DNA of 39,642 nucleotides from the NCBI GenBank assembly GCA_003223415.1, contig QHUY01000016.1, positions 1 to 39,642 on the forward strand, in the 5' to 3' direction. The stretch comes from Gemmatimonadota bacterium. Its GTDB lineage: Bacteria > Gemmatimonadota > Gemmatimonadetes > Gemmatimonadales > GWC2-71-9. Below, piece after piece: positions 23,620 to 31,544 of the stretch (position 1 is the first letter of the stretch; each line of letters starts with the position of its first letter). The notes below the pieces were generated by a model, which worked only from the letters and a program-made list of their open reading frames with translations, did no database searches and had not been told where the DNA came from. Made by a program: the position numbers and the translations under genes.

Positions 23620-24726
23620 CTGCGGAGATTCGCGTTCCTGTGCGCCACCTTGGTCGTCGCGGCCTGCGCCGGCGCCGGCCGCCCGATCCTGATCGGCGTG
23701 TCGGGGCCGTTCTCCCAGCCGCGGGGCGTCTCGATGCGGCACGCCGCGCAGCTGGCGGCCGACGAAATCAACGCGGCAGGCGGGATCCGCGGCCGCCGGC
23801 TCCAGCTGGTGTTCGCCGACGACAGCGGCAGTGAAGACCTGGCGGTCCGAATCGCCAAGTCCTTCTCCGACAGCGCGGCGATGGTCGCCGTCGTGGGCCA
23901 TCTCTCGTCCAACACCACGCTCGCCGCCGGCCGGGTCTACGGCGCCGGCGCGAATCCCCTCCTCTTGATCAGTCCATCGGCTTCGAGCCCCGACTTGACC
24001 GGCTTCAGCCCGTACGTGTACCGGGTGACGCCGAACGACCTGAACCAGGGCCGTCAGATCGCGCGCTTCGCGCGCCGTGCCCTGGGGGCGCGACGGGCCG
24101 GCGTGATCTTCATCAACAACGAATACGGCCGGGGCCTGCGGCGGGCGTTCGCCACGGAGTTCTCCGGGCTCGGGGGCGGGGTCTTGGAGGAAGACCCGTA
24201 TCTGCCGGCCACGCCGTCGCTCGAGCCGTACCTGTCACGCATGCGCCAACGCGGCGGGGTGGACGTCCTCATGCTGGCTTGCGAGCGCCCCGGTGCTGAG
24301 CTCGCGCTCCGCGAGGTCCGCCAGCTCGGCCTGCGCTGGCCGGTGATCGGCGGCGACGCGTTGACCGGCATCGAGGGCCCGCTCGCCGAAGGCGTACGCT
24401 TTTCGTCGACCTACCTGCCACAGCAGCCGGGCGATCGCAACGCCCGGTTCGTCGCCGCGTACGCGCGGGCGTTCCACGGGGAGCGGCCCGATCATCGCGG
24501 CGCCGGCGCGTACGACATCCTCCGGCTCCTGGCGCAGGCGATCGGCGAGGTGGGGCCCGGTCGCCGGGCGATCCGGGACTACATCGCTCAGGTGGGCACG
24601 ACCAAGCCCGCGTTCGAGGGCGTGACGGGCATGATTGCCTTCGACACGAATGGAGATGTGCCGGCCAAGCCGGTCGTCATCGGCGTGATCCGGCAGGGGC
24701 TGCTGGAACCGGAGTCCGTCCGATGA
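23620..24726 (+). CDS. Branched-chain-type substrate-binding lipoprotein
   Basis: 368 residues from the proposed CTG start. The N-terminus ([18 protein letters not shown]) is a lipoprotein signal with lipobox VAAC. A type I periplasmic binding protein of the LivJ group follows: [94 protein letters not shown] and [11 protein letters not shown]. Such proteins bind amino acids, amides or aromatic acids. The frame opens after a TAG at 23,599 and offers only CTG 23620 before TTG 23650, which would remove the signal; G8 lies just upstream as a Shine-Dalgarno substitute. Overlaps the chemoreceptor gene by ATGA, and no permease or ATPase gene is near. Confidence 0.85.
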   Translation: MRRFAFLCATLVVAACAGAGRPILIGVSGPFSQPRGVSMRHAAQLAADEINAAGGIRGRRLQLVFADDSGSEDLAVRIAKSFSDSAAMVAVVGHLSSNTTLAAGRVYGAGANPLLLISPSASSPDLTGFSPYVYRVTPNDLNQGRQIARFARRALGARRAGVIFINNEYGRGLRRAFATEFSGLGGGVLEEDPYLPATPSLEPYLSRMRQRGGVDVLMLACERPGAELALREVRQLGLRWPVIGGDALTGIEGPLAEGVRFSSTYLPQQPGDRNARFVAAYARAFHGERPDHRGAGAYDILRLLAQAIGEVGPGRRAIRDYIAQVGTTKPAFEGVTGMIAFDTNGDVPAKPVVIGVIRQGLLEPESVR

Positions 24727-26423
24727 GAGGAGGAGCCTTGGAGACGCTGCGCTGGCGCATTCTCCTGGGCTTCAGCGGGGTGCTGGCCGGACTGGTCGTG
24801 GCGGCGATCATCGGGGCCGCGGCGTTGCGGGCCATGCGGACGGCGGTGGCGCAGGAGCTCCAGGCGCTGCAGGCCGCCAGCCTCGTCGGCAGCGGGCTCG
24901 TGAGCACGGTGTTCGATGAGATCCGGGCCGCCGAGCAGTATCTCAGCCAGCCGTCGGATGACCCGCGCCGGGAATTCCAGCTCGCGGCCGACGAGGGGTT
25001 TCGCTACGAGAAGGCGCTGGAGCAACTCGAGGGGCTCTCCCTCGAGGACCGCCTGACGGTCAACCGCATCAAAGGGCTCCAGGCCTCGATCCAGGTCGAC
25101 TATTCCGTCGCGCACGCGCTCAAGGATCTGGGCCGCGATCGCGAGGCGCTGGGCCGGTCGGAGGCCGTGCGCGACCAGGCGCGCGATCTCACCAGACTGG
25201 TTCGCGATCTCTCCGCGCGCCAGGCGCAGCGGGCGGGCCAGGCAGGCAACCGGCTCGAAGGTCTGGCGGCGCGCCGCCAGCTCTTTCTGTGGGTGGTGCT
25301 CGCCGTCACCATCGCCGGCGGCCTGCTGATCTCCTGGTTCACCCTCCAGGCCGTCGAGTTACCGCTCGGCCGGCTGGTGACGGCGGCGGAGCGGTTCGGC
25401 GCCGGCGATCTGCGGCCGGTGACCACGGGCCGGATGCCGCGCGAGTTTCAGGTCCTGGCCGACGCGATGCGCGTGATGGGCGAGCGGCTCCGCGGGATCG
25501 TGGGCGAAGTGATCGGCGAGTCGGACCGCATCGCCGGCTCGGCGGGCGACCTGTCGGCGGTGAGCGAGCAGCTCGCCGCCTCGAGCGCCGAGGTGTCGAC
25601 CGCCATGGTGGAGATGTCGGGCGGCGCCGAGGAGCAGCGCAACGAGCTGAACGCGATGGGGACCGGCCTGGAGCGGCTCCAGAAGGCGGCCGCCGAGATG
25701 GCGGAGGCCACCGGGCGCGTGGCACAGCTGGGCGAGGAGATCCGCACCGTGGCCGACCGGCACCGGGGGGACGTGCTGGCGGCCGGGAGCGCACTGCTCT
25801 CCGTGCGTGAGGTGGTGCAGACGACGTCGTCGCAGGTGCAGCAGCTGGCGCAGCAGAGCGCGGCGATCGACGATTTCGTGGAGCTGATCAAGCGGATCTC
25901 CTCCCAGACAAACCTGTTGGCGCTGAACGCGGCGATCGAGGCCGCCCGGGCCGGCGAGCACGGGAAGGGATTTGCGGTGGTGGCCGAGGAAGTGCGCCAG
26001 CTGGCCGACGAGTCCGCCAAGGCGGCGGCGGACGTGGCGGCGACGACCGCGGTGATCCGTACCCAGGTGGAGGACGTCACGGCGACGATGGCAGCGGGCC
26101 AGGCGAAGGTTCGGGGGGTGGAGTCGGTGGCTGAGGGGGCGGCGCGCGGGCTGGCGGAGATCGTGGCGGCGATCGAGCAGGTGGAGCAGGCGGCGGCGCG
26201 GGTGACGGTGGCGGCGCAGCAGAACCGGGAGGTGGCGCAACAGCTGGGGGAGAAGGCGCAGCAGGTGGGCGGGCGGGCCGTGAGCCACGCGGCGAGCGCC
26301 GAAGAGGTCACGGCGGCGGCCGAGGAGCAGGGGGCCTCCACCCAGGAGATGGCCGCCGCAGCCGGCGCCCTGCTGCAGGCGGCTGAGAGGCTACGCTCAT
26401 TGGTGAAGGAGTTTCGGGTCTAG
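24723..26423 (+). CDS. Methyl-accepting chemotaxis protein
   Basis: 566 residues. Membrane helix 1 at about 12-33, a periplasmic four-helix-type domain of about 150 residues, membrane helix 2 at about 187-211, a HAMP domain ([20 protein letters not shown] onward) and a long signalling coiled coil. The hairpin tip, [20 protein letters not shown] and [17 protein letters not shown], is at about 390-430 and should contact CheA/CheW. Overlap with the binding-protein gene (ATGA) suggests that this lipoprotein is its ligand partner. A TTG at 24738 with GGAGG upstream is an alternative start. No che genes in the window. The stop is interlocked with the next gene (CTAG). Confidence 0.93.
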   Translation: MRGGALETLRWRILLGFSGVLAGLVVAAIIGAAALRAMRTAVAQELQALQAASLVGSGLVSTVFDEIRAAEQYLSQPSDDPRREFQLAADEGFRYEKALEQLEGLSLEDRLTVNRIKGLQASIQVDYSVAHALKDLGRDREALGRSEAVRDQARDLTRLVRDLSARQAQRAGQAGNRLEGLAARRQLFLWVVLAVTIAGGLLISWFTLQAVELPLGRLVTAAERFGAGDLRPVTTGRMPREFQVLADAMRVMGERLRGIVGEVIGESDRIAGSAGDLSAVSEQLAASSAEVSTAMVEMSGGAEEQRNELNAMGTGLERLQKAAAEMAEATGRVAQLGEEIRTVADRHRGDVLAAGSALLSVREVVQTTSSQVQQLAQQSAAIDDFVELIKRISSQTNLLALNAAIEAARAGEHGKGFAVVAEEVRQLADESAKAAADVAATTAVIRTQVEDVTATMAAGQAKVRGVESVAEGAARGLAEIVAAIEQVEQAAARVTVAAQQNREVAQQLGEKAQQVGGRAVSHAASAEEVTAAAEEQGASTQEMAAAAGALLQAAERLRSLVKEFRV

Positions 26424-26734
26424 CGACGGGCCTTCTTTTTCTTCGGCTTTGCCTTTGCCTTGGCGCCGCGCCCCCCCCCCCCTTTGCGCTTTGCCTTCAA
26501 CGCGACTTGGACATCCGCCAACACCCGGTCCCCTTCGTCAGGGCCGATCAGGCCCCGGCGGACCGCGTACCGCACCAGCTCCTCGGCGTCCTCGGCCGCG
26601 AAGTCGCCGATGCCCGCCGCGGCGCGGATCGCTTTGACGAGCGCGTCCGCGACCGGGCTTCGGAGGACGCTGGCGATTCCGGGGAGAGCCTCGAGCAGCG
26701 AGGAGAGTTGCGACCCGCCGAGCTCGGCTGGCAT
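26420..26734 (-). CDS. Small protein with Lys-rich tail, unknown
   Basis: 104 residues. An acidic/helical front part ([59 protein letters not shown]) and a basic tail [20 protein letters not shown] that could bind nucleic acid or the membrane. C12 in the plus strand encodes the glycine run. Tail-to-tail with the chemoreceptor gene, sharing CTAG. No Shine-Dalgarno sequence is obvious. Function unknown. Confidence 0.6.
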   Translation of the reverse strand: MPAELGGSQLSSLLEALPGIASVLRSPVADALVKAIRAAAGIGDFAAEDAEELVRYAVRRGLIGPDEGDRVLADVQVALKAKRKGGGGRGAKAKAKPKKKKARR

Positions 26735-26805
26735 CGGAAGCGCTGCTCCGGCGTTGAAGGTGGCGCCAAGCTACTACCCACCCCCCGGGACCGTCAAGAA
26801 TTCCG

Positions 26806-27948
26806 CTACCGCTGATAGCGCACCCACAGCGTGCAGCCCGTGCCCGTCAGGTCGGCGAAGCCCCGACCGCGGGCATAGACCCACCCCGTGTCCAGCCGGC
26901 CCGACAGGCTCGCGGAGAGCCGGTCGTTGATGCCATAGTGGGCCGCCAAGCCCGCCGAATAGAGGCGACCGCCGCGATAGTCAGCCGGGGTCCACTGCCG
27001 GAATCCCACCATCGGCTCCAGCTGCAGCCGCGCCGCCACCCGATGCGCGAACCGGAGCTCGGCGTTGAGCACGTTCTCCTTCGTCTCCGGACTCGACGCG
27101 CTGTTGGTGTCGCCGGCCAGCCGGTAGAAGTCCCAGGCGGCGAGCGTCAGCGTCGAGCTGCCGATCACCCGGAGGTACGCCACGTCGCTGATGAACCGCA
27201 CCCCCGGCCTGTAGGTGCCGCTCGTGATCGTGCCGGTGCCCGTGAACACGTCGGACGAAAAGGTGCTGGTCGTCAGACCGAGCAGCAGCCGCGCCGAGGG
27301 GCCGAGCAGCCGGTCGGCCCCGGCGCGGATGCGCAGTTCCACGCCCGGGTTGTAGGTGACCGGCTGATCGCTGAAGGGCGAGTAGGAGCCCAGGAATCGC
27401 AGGCTGCCCGAGAAGCCGAGGTTCCAGCTCCCCGCCTGCTGCGCGTAGGCGAGTCCGCCGGTCACACCGAAGGCCGTGCCGAAGCTGGACACCGGGAAGG
27501 AGAGGTAGTTCGAGCCGACGGCCCCGCTCACCTGAAACTGGCTGGTCGAGACCGAGCGCTGACCGGTCGGCAGATTGAACGACAGCGAGGCCACCGCCCG
27601 GTCGCGCCGCAGCGTGTACAGCAGGCGGAGCTGGGTGTCCGTCAACCCAGTGAGGGTTTCCGTCCTGCCGGCGTACGTCTCGACGCGGCCGCTCACCAGG
27701 TAACCCGTCATGTCCACGGAGACGCTGCGCCCCACAGGCGTCACGAGCACGAGCGGCAGGTTCCACTGCGACACGGACTTGACCGAGAGTCCCGGATCGA
27801 AATGGTAGCCGCGGTACTCCCATCCCGAGAGCGCGTTGAAGCGGTCGTACAACGCGTCGCTCCCTCCGCCCCCCCCGCCCCCCTGGGCGCTGAGCTGCAG
27901 CGGGGCGACGACGGCGAGGGTGCCGACGAAGGCGGGGACGAGGCGCAC
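26806..27948 (-). CDS. Outer-membrane beta-barrel protein
   Basis: 380 residues from the proposed GTG. Signal peptide MRLVPAFVGTLAVVAPLQLSAQ, then a glycine run and about 12-14 amphipathic strands (for example WEYRGYHFDPGLSVKSVSQW, VDMTGYLVSGRVETYAGRT, AVASLSFNLPTGQRSVSTSQ, RLSASLSGRLDTGWVYARG). It is probably a porin-like barrel. The stop of the CsgG-like gene is 11 bases upstream, so the two form an operon. The GTG start gives a clean signal peptide; a longer frame reaches 28,029 but overlaps the previous gene. Confidence 0.75.
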   Translation of the reverse strand: MRLVPAFVGTLAVVAPLQLSAQGGGGGGGSDALYDRFNALSGWEYRGYHFDPGLSVKSVSQWNLPLVLVTPVGRSVSVDMTGYLVSGRVETYAGRTETLTGLTDTQLRLLYTLRRDRAVASLSFNLPTGQRSVSTSQFQVSGAVGSNYLSFPVSSFGTAFGVTGGLAYAQQAGSWNLGFSGSLRFLGSYSPFSDQPVTYNPGVELRIRAGADRLLGPSARLLLGLTTSTFSSDVFTGTGTITSGTYRPGVRFISDVAYLRVIGSSTLTLAAWDFYRLAGDTNSASSPETKENVLNAELRFAHRVAARLQLEPMVGFRQWTPADYRGGRLYSAGLAAHYGINDRLSASLSGRLDTGWVYARGRGFADLTGTGCTLWVRYQR

Positions 27949-27958
27949 GCTGCGGGTC

Positions 27959-29347
27959 CTATGGCCGGCGGATGATGATGATGATCGTGCCGACCAGCGC
28001 CGCCCGGGCGGGCCCGTCGCAACTTGCACCCTCGCAGATGCGGTTGGGATCGGTCGGCGGCAGTTGAATCCCTCCGCTCGTCGGGGTCGCGGTCACGTTC
28101 GCCGCCCCTGACGGGACCGCGTTGTTGATCGCGTTCGTCAGCGTTCCTTGATTGGGAGAGGGCGGTGCCTCGCCGCCCTCCCCCCCCCCAGCCCCGCCGA
28201 CCGTCGCGGCCACCTCCGTGGGCGGCGTCGCGGTGGCGGTCTGCGCCGCCTGGCTCGTCTGCGCGCCCTGTGCGGCGGCGGAGAAGCCGGGATCGCGCTG
28301 CGCGGCGGCCTGGAAGGCCTGGGCGGCCGCCGCGAAGTCGCCGCGGTCCTGCGCCTCGAGGCCGCGACTGTAGAGGAGGAACGCCTGAATGTCGCGCGTC
28401 GGGCGCTCGCTGATGGCGGTGCGCTCACCCGGCGTCAGCGTGATGGCCAGCTTGTCGAGCAGCTGGAAGACGACCGCCTTCTCGATGTCGAACAGCGCGC
28501 GCAGCTGGTCGGACCCGGAGCCGGTCGCGGCGATCTGCGCGTCGCTGGCGCGCACGACCGACGCATCCACGCGGAAGTTCGCCCCCGCCACCTCGGAGAA
28601 CTGCCCTTCCACCACCTGGCTCGCGCCCACGAGCCGCCCGGAGCGGGCGCCGGTCGCGGGATCGACCCGGCCGCTCGCCGCCAGCTGCAGCTCGTCGAGC
28701 AGCGCCTGCAGCCGCTCGCGCTCGACCAGACGTAACCGCCGCACCCGCGACAAGTCGGTGACGACGAGGGCCGCGAGTCCGCGCTCCAGGGGCCGCAGCG
28801 AGCTGTCGGCGCCGGTGTAGCGAAACGGCATAACCGCGATCGTGTTCGGGTCGGGAGGCGTGCGCACCAGTAGCGACTCGCGGGCGATCGCGAGCCGCGC
28901 GCGTTGCTGCAACTCCTTGCGGGTCAGCAGCGCGAGGCGGCCGTCCAGCAGGCGACGCACCGGCCGGCCAGGGGGGGGCTGGGCGAACAGCAGCCTGGTG
29001 TAGACCGCCCGGGCGGAGTCGTACTGCTCGAGCCCTTCGTACGTGAGGCCCAGATAGGCGCGCGCCGACGCGTTGCCGGGCTGGGCGACCAGCACGATCT
29101 GGAGCGCGCGACGGGCGTCCGCGTACCGCTGGGCGGCGTAGTAGGCCCGGGCAAGCCGGAGATTGACGTCGGGGTCGGTGGGATGCTGGGAACGCTGCGT
29201 CTCGAGAGCGCTCTGGTCCGCCGGCGAGACCGTGGCGGGTCTCCCCCCCCCTCCACCCCCGGCGCGGCCGGCGCAGGCAGTGGCGATGAAGGCGCAGGCC
29301 ACCGCGAGGCGGCGTGCGCCGGAGCCGGGGCCGGTTGAGACCGTCAT
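27959..29347 (-). CDS. CsgG/TolB-N-like lipoprotein with TPR region
   Basis: 462 residues. Lipoprotein signal with lipobox ATAC (C25), a glycine run, a TPR part (LETQRSQHPTDPDVNLRLAR, ADARRALQIVLVAQPGNASA), then a CsgG-like domain: IAVMPFRYTGADSSLRPLER, GLAALVVTDLSRVRRLRLVE and VGASQVVEGQFSEVAGANFR. It ends with a Thr/Ala-rich linker, two cysteines (ICEGASC) and a tail ALVGTIIIIIRRP, where five Ile codons are a microsatellite. CsgG proteins form outer-membrane export pores, but many relatives are of unknown function, so the role here is unproved. The ATG at 29347 has AAGG upstream. Followed by a beta-barrel gene, 11 bases away. Confidence 0.75.
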   Translation of the reverse strand: MTVSTGPGSGARRLAVACAFIATACAGRAGGGGGGRPATVSPADQSALETQRSQHPTDPDVNLRLARAYYAAQRYADARRALQIVLVAQPGNASARAYLGLTYEGLEQYDSARAVYTRLLFAQPPPGRPVRRLLDGRLALLTRKELQQRARLAIARESLLVRTPPDPNTIAVMPFRYTGADSSLRPLERGLAALVVTDLSRVRRLRLVERERLQALLDELQLAASGRVDPATGARSGRLVGASQVVEGQFSEVAGANFRVDASVVRASDAQIAATGSGSDQLRALFDIEKAVVFQLLDKLAITLTPGERTAISERPTRDIQAFLLYSRGLEAQDRGDFAAAAQAFQAAAQRDPGFSAAAQGAQTSQAAQTATATPPTEVAATVGGAGGGEGGEAPPSPNQGTLTNAINNAVPSGAANVTATPTSGGIQLPPTDPNRICEGASCDGPARAALVGTIIIIIRRP

Positions 29348-29418
29348 CGAGCGCCTTCTGGTGGGATCAGGGGAAAGGATGGAGCTGACGCGGGGCCGAG
29401 CGCCGTGACAAGCAGCGG

Positions 29419-29682
29419 TCACGACCGGTGAGCACGGTCACGACGGGCCCGCAGCGCGGTGAGCGGCGCCGCCGGCGCTCGCCGGGAGATCGTCAGCTCG
29501 GCGTGCGAGAGCAACTCGCCTAGGACGGTCCGCGTGCGCGCGTCGAGCGGCAGCTCGAAGTGCAAGTCGAGCCGATACTCGGCCTGGTCGGGTCCCTGCC
29601 CCGTCAGAGTGAATCCCTGGTGCTCGGGCTTGACCTGGTCGACTTCGATCTCGGCGAGGCGCTGGAAGTCCGGGCCGTCCAT
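29419..29682 (-). CDS. Small protein, unknown
   Basis: 87 residues starting [20 protein letters not shown]; predicted beta-rich ([20 protein letters not shown]) with a basic tail. No signal peptide. The ATG at 29682 has an excellent GGAGG five bases upstream. It lies about 70 bases upstream of the CsgG-like gene on the same strand. Function unknown. Confidence 0.65.
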   Translation of the reverse strand: MDGPDFQRLAEIEVDQVKPEHQGFTLTGQGPDQAEYRLDLHFELPLDARTRTVLGELLSHAELTISRRAPAAPLTALRARRDRAHRS

Positions 29683-29779
29683 GGCAACCTCCGGTTGGAG
29701 CTAGAGATACGTCCCGGCCAGGGGCTGTCAAGGCGAGCAGGGGCGGGCTAGATTTCGAGGTTGGAGGTGCACGCCACAG

Positions 29780-30046
29780 GTGGGGCGACGCGGCATTAAG
29801 GAATACCGGGCGCCGGAGGCGCTCGCGCTCATCGCGGCCGACCGGGAGCACACACCCCTGGTCTGCCCGTCCTGCGGAGGCCGCAAGATTCTGCGGGTGC
29901 CGCGTCGACGCATTTCACAGCCCGACGTCGCGCCGACGACCGAGCGGATCAGTCTCACCTGTCAGACCTGCGGTCGGCACGCCTCCTACACCGAGCGGGG
30001 CGCCGAGCCACCGCGCGACTCGACGATGGACCCCCGCACGGCGTAG
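29780..30046 (+). CDS. Zinc-ribbon protein next to infA
   Basis: 88 residues. Two CxxC pairs (CPSCGG at about 29-34 and CQTCGR at about 60-65) suggest one zinc ribbon. An N-terminal basic region and a Pro/Arg-rich end frame it. It sits 22 bases upstream of infA on the same strand, so co-transcription is likely, but a translation role is only inferred. GTG start at 29780; GGAGG is about 11 bases upstream. Confidence 0.7.
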   Translation: MGRRGIKEYRAPEALALIAADREHTPLVCPSCGGRKILRVPRRRISQPDVAPTTERISLTCQTCGRHASYTERGAEPPRDSTMDPRTA

Positions 30047-30068
30047 CGGAAAGGAGCCGTTTCAGAGA

Positions 30069-30284
30069 GTGGCCGGCGACGCGATCCAAATGATGGGAAC
30101 GGTGACGGAAGTCCTCCCCAACACGACCTTTCGGGTGAAGCTGGAGAACGGGCACGAGGTGCTGGCGTACGTGAGCGGCAAGATGCGGAAGAACTACATC
30201 CGCATTCTCCAGGGCGACCGGGTGGCCGTGGACCTGTCGCCGTACGACCTGACGCGTGGGCGGATTACATACAGATACAAATAA
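30069..30284 (+). CDS. infA: Translation initiation factor IF-1
   Basis: 71 residues, the usual length, a single OB fold: [40 protein letters not shown] and [15 protein letters not shown] are the conserved blocks. IF-1 binds the A site of the 30S subunit and helps IF-2 and IF-3. GTG start (VAGDAI...); AGGAG lies about 13 bases upstream. No ribosomal protein operon follows, which is unusual for infA. Confidence 0.97.
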   Translation: MAGDAIQMMGTVTEVLPNTTFRVKLENGHEVLAYVSGKMRKNYIRILQGDRVAVDLSPYDLTRGRITYRYK

Positions 30285-30343
30285 AAGAGACGTCGAACGA
30301 AAGCGTCAAACGAAGACATGAGTGCAGCGTAGAGGCGTCGCGG

Positions 30344-30814
30344 TCAGTTGCCGGAATGTGGCCCCGTTTCCCCACGCAAGTACTTGATGACCCCCTGCAC
30401 CATCAGGTCCACTCCACCGTAGCCCGCGTGGTACTGGTAGACGAAGTGGTTGCTGCTGCAGTCGTGCAGGCTCAACTCGTCCCACGAGACGAGCACAACG
30501 CCGTCGACCGGAGCCGGTGCCGCCGCCGCGGTGTCGGCAGATGCCGGGCCACAGATCGCGCGCAGGGCTTCCGCTTGGGTATCCCAGGTGCCCGGGCGCT
30601 GGACGATGGCCCATCCTTGGGCGGCCAGCCGTTTCCGAACGTCCAGCGTGATGCGGAGATCCGATTGCTCGTCTGTCGTCGAGATGACACTGAGCGATTT
30701 GAACCTGGTACCGGCCACGGTCTCGCTGAACATCTCATTGTGCTTGCGGTAGGAGTGGAAGCAGCCGGCGATCGCGAGCGCCAGCGAGGCGGCGATACCC
30801 AAACATCGGTTCAT
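30344..30814 (-). CDS. Small lipoprotein, unknown
   Basis: 156 residues. Lipoprotein signal MNRCLGIAASLALAIAGC with lipobox AIAGC. The mature part has VAGTRFKSLSVISTTDEQSD, VVLVSWDELSLHDCSSNHF and GGVDLMVQGVIKYLRG. I do not recognise the family. Its ATG overlaps the stop of the beta-barrel gene by ATGA, so the two are co-translated. Confidence 0.72.
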   Translation of the reverse strand: MNRCLGIAASLALAIAGCFHSYRKHNEMFSETVAGTRFKSLSVISTTDEQSDLRITLDVRKRLAAQGWAIVQRPGTWDTQAEALRAICGPASADTAAAAPAPVDGVVLVSWDELSLHDCSSNHFVYQYHAGYGGVDLMVQGVIKYLRGETGPHSGN

Positions 30815-31452
30815 TCGAAGGCCACGGGGATGGCGAGCCCCCAGGACCAGACGACGTCCTGGTGCCACCGCCGCCGACCGGTCCCGCTGGGCTCGGCGCC
30901 GGAGTTGGTCCATGATGAGTAGCTCGCGACCTCGACAGTGAACGACGGAGAGTTCTTGAGTGCCAGGCGGCCCCCGGCCGCGAGCAGCAGAGCCGGCCTG
31001 GTGTCGCCAGCGCCGCTGCCCCGGGCGGCCCCGCCGCGATGAATCAAACCGACGCCGGGGCCGCCGTAGAGGCTCCAGCCCTCGGTGGGCCGGCGGAGGC
31101 CGAACGTGGTGCGCAGGCTGGCTAGCACGACGCCCGAGGTGGCATCCTGGGTCCGCTGCGAGTCGGTGATGGCCACCATGCTCGGTGCATAGATGGCGGC
31201 GCCCTCAACGGCGAGGTACTTCGCGGCCCACAACGTGGCCCCGATGCCGAGCGTCGGGGACATGAGCTGGCGCCGACGCACGACCTGGCCGGAGGACGGT
31301 TCGTAGGTGGCGAGCAGCACGCCGGGAGAGAAGTAGATCCCCAGGCGCGGATGCAGCTCAAAGCGGCCCTGCGCGGTCGCGCGGCTCGCCCCCAGGCTCA
31401 AGGCGCAGCCGAGCGCCAGCGTAGCGAAGCGGGAATGCCGCAGCCGTCCCAT
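30811..31452 (-). CDS. Outer-membrane beta-barrel protein (small)
   Basis: 213 residues. Signal peptide MGRLRHSRFATLALGCALSL with cleavage after ATAQ. The rest is an 8- or 10-stranded barrel pattern: LHPRLGIYFSPGVLLATYEP, TLGIGATLWAAKYLAVEGA, GVVLASLRTTFGLRR, WSLYGGPGVGLIHRG, ALLLAAGGRLALKNSPSFTV. The ATG at 31452 has AGGAGG nearby; the longer open frame starts at 31,470. Followed by a lipoprotein overlapping by ATGA. Confidence 0.75.
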   Translation of the reverse strand: MGRLRHSRFATLALGCALSLGASRATAQGRFELHPRLGIYFSPGVLLATYEPSSGQVVRRRQLMSPTLGIGATLWAAKYLAVEGAAIYAPSMVAITDSQRTQDATSGVVLASLRTTFGLRRPTEGWSLYGGPGVGLIHRGGAARGSGAGDTRPALLLAAGGRLALKNSPSFTVEVASYSSWTNSGAEPSGTGRRRWHQDVVWSWGLAIPVAFE

Positions 31453-31477
31453 CCTCCCTCCTGGCCCCACAAGACGC

Positions 31478-31514
31478 GGAGCGCACCGCGCGTCCCTGCT
31501 GCGCGGTGCGCTCC
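31478..31514 (-). terminator. 14-bp hairpin between the porin-cytochrome and the next barrel gene
   Basis: GGAGCGCACCGCGC and GCGCGGTGCGCTCC form a perfect 14-bp stem around a 9-base loop. It follows the stop of the Cyc2-like gene; no T tract. A TATAAC sequence (about 31,520) just before it could start a transcript that includes the hairpin. Confidence 0.6.
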
Positions 31515-31544
31515 GGATGTTATAACGCGCTCGGCCCGATTCGG

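Noticed and set aside
24723-26423. Long minus-strand frames over the chemoreceptor (309 and 297 residues)
   Set aside because: Antisense artefacts of a coiled-coil gene; no ribosome-binding site and low-complexity His/Arg/Leu or Ser/Ala/Thr make-up.
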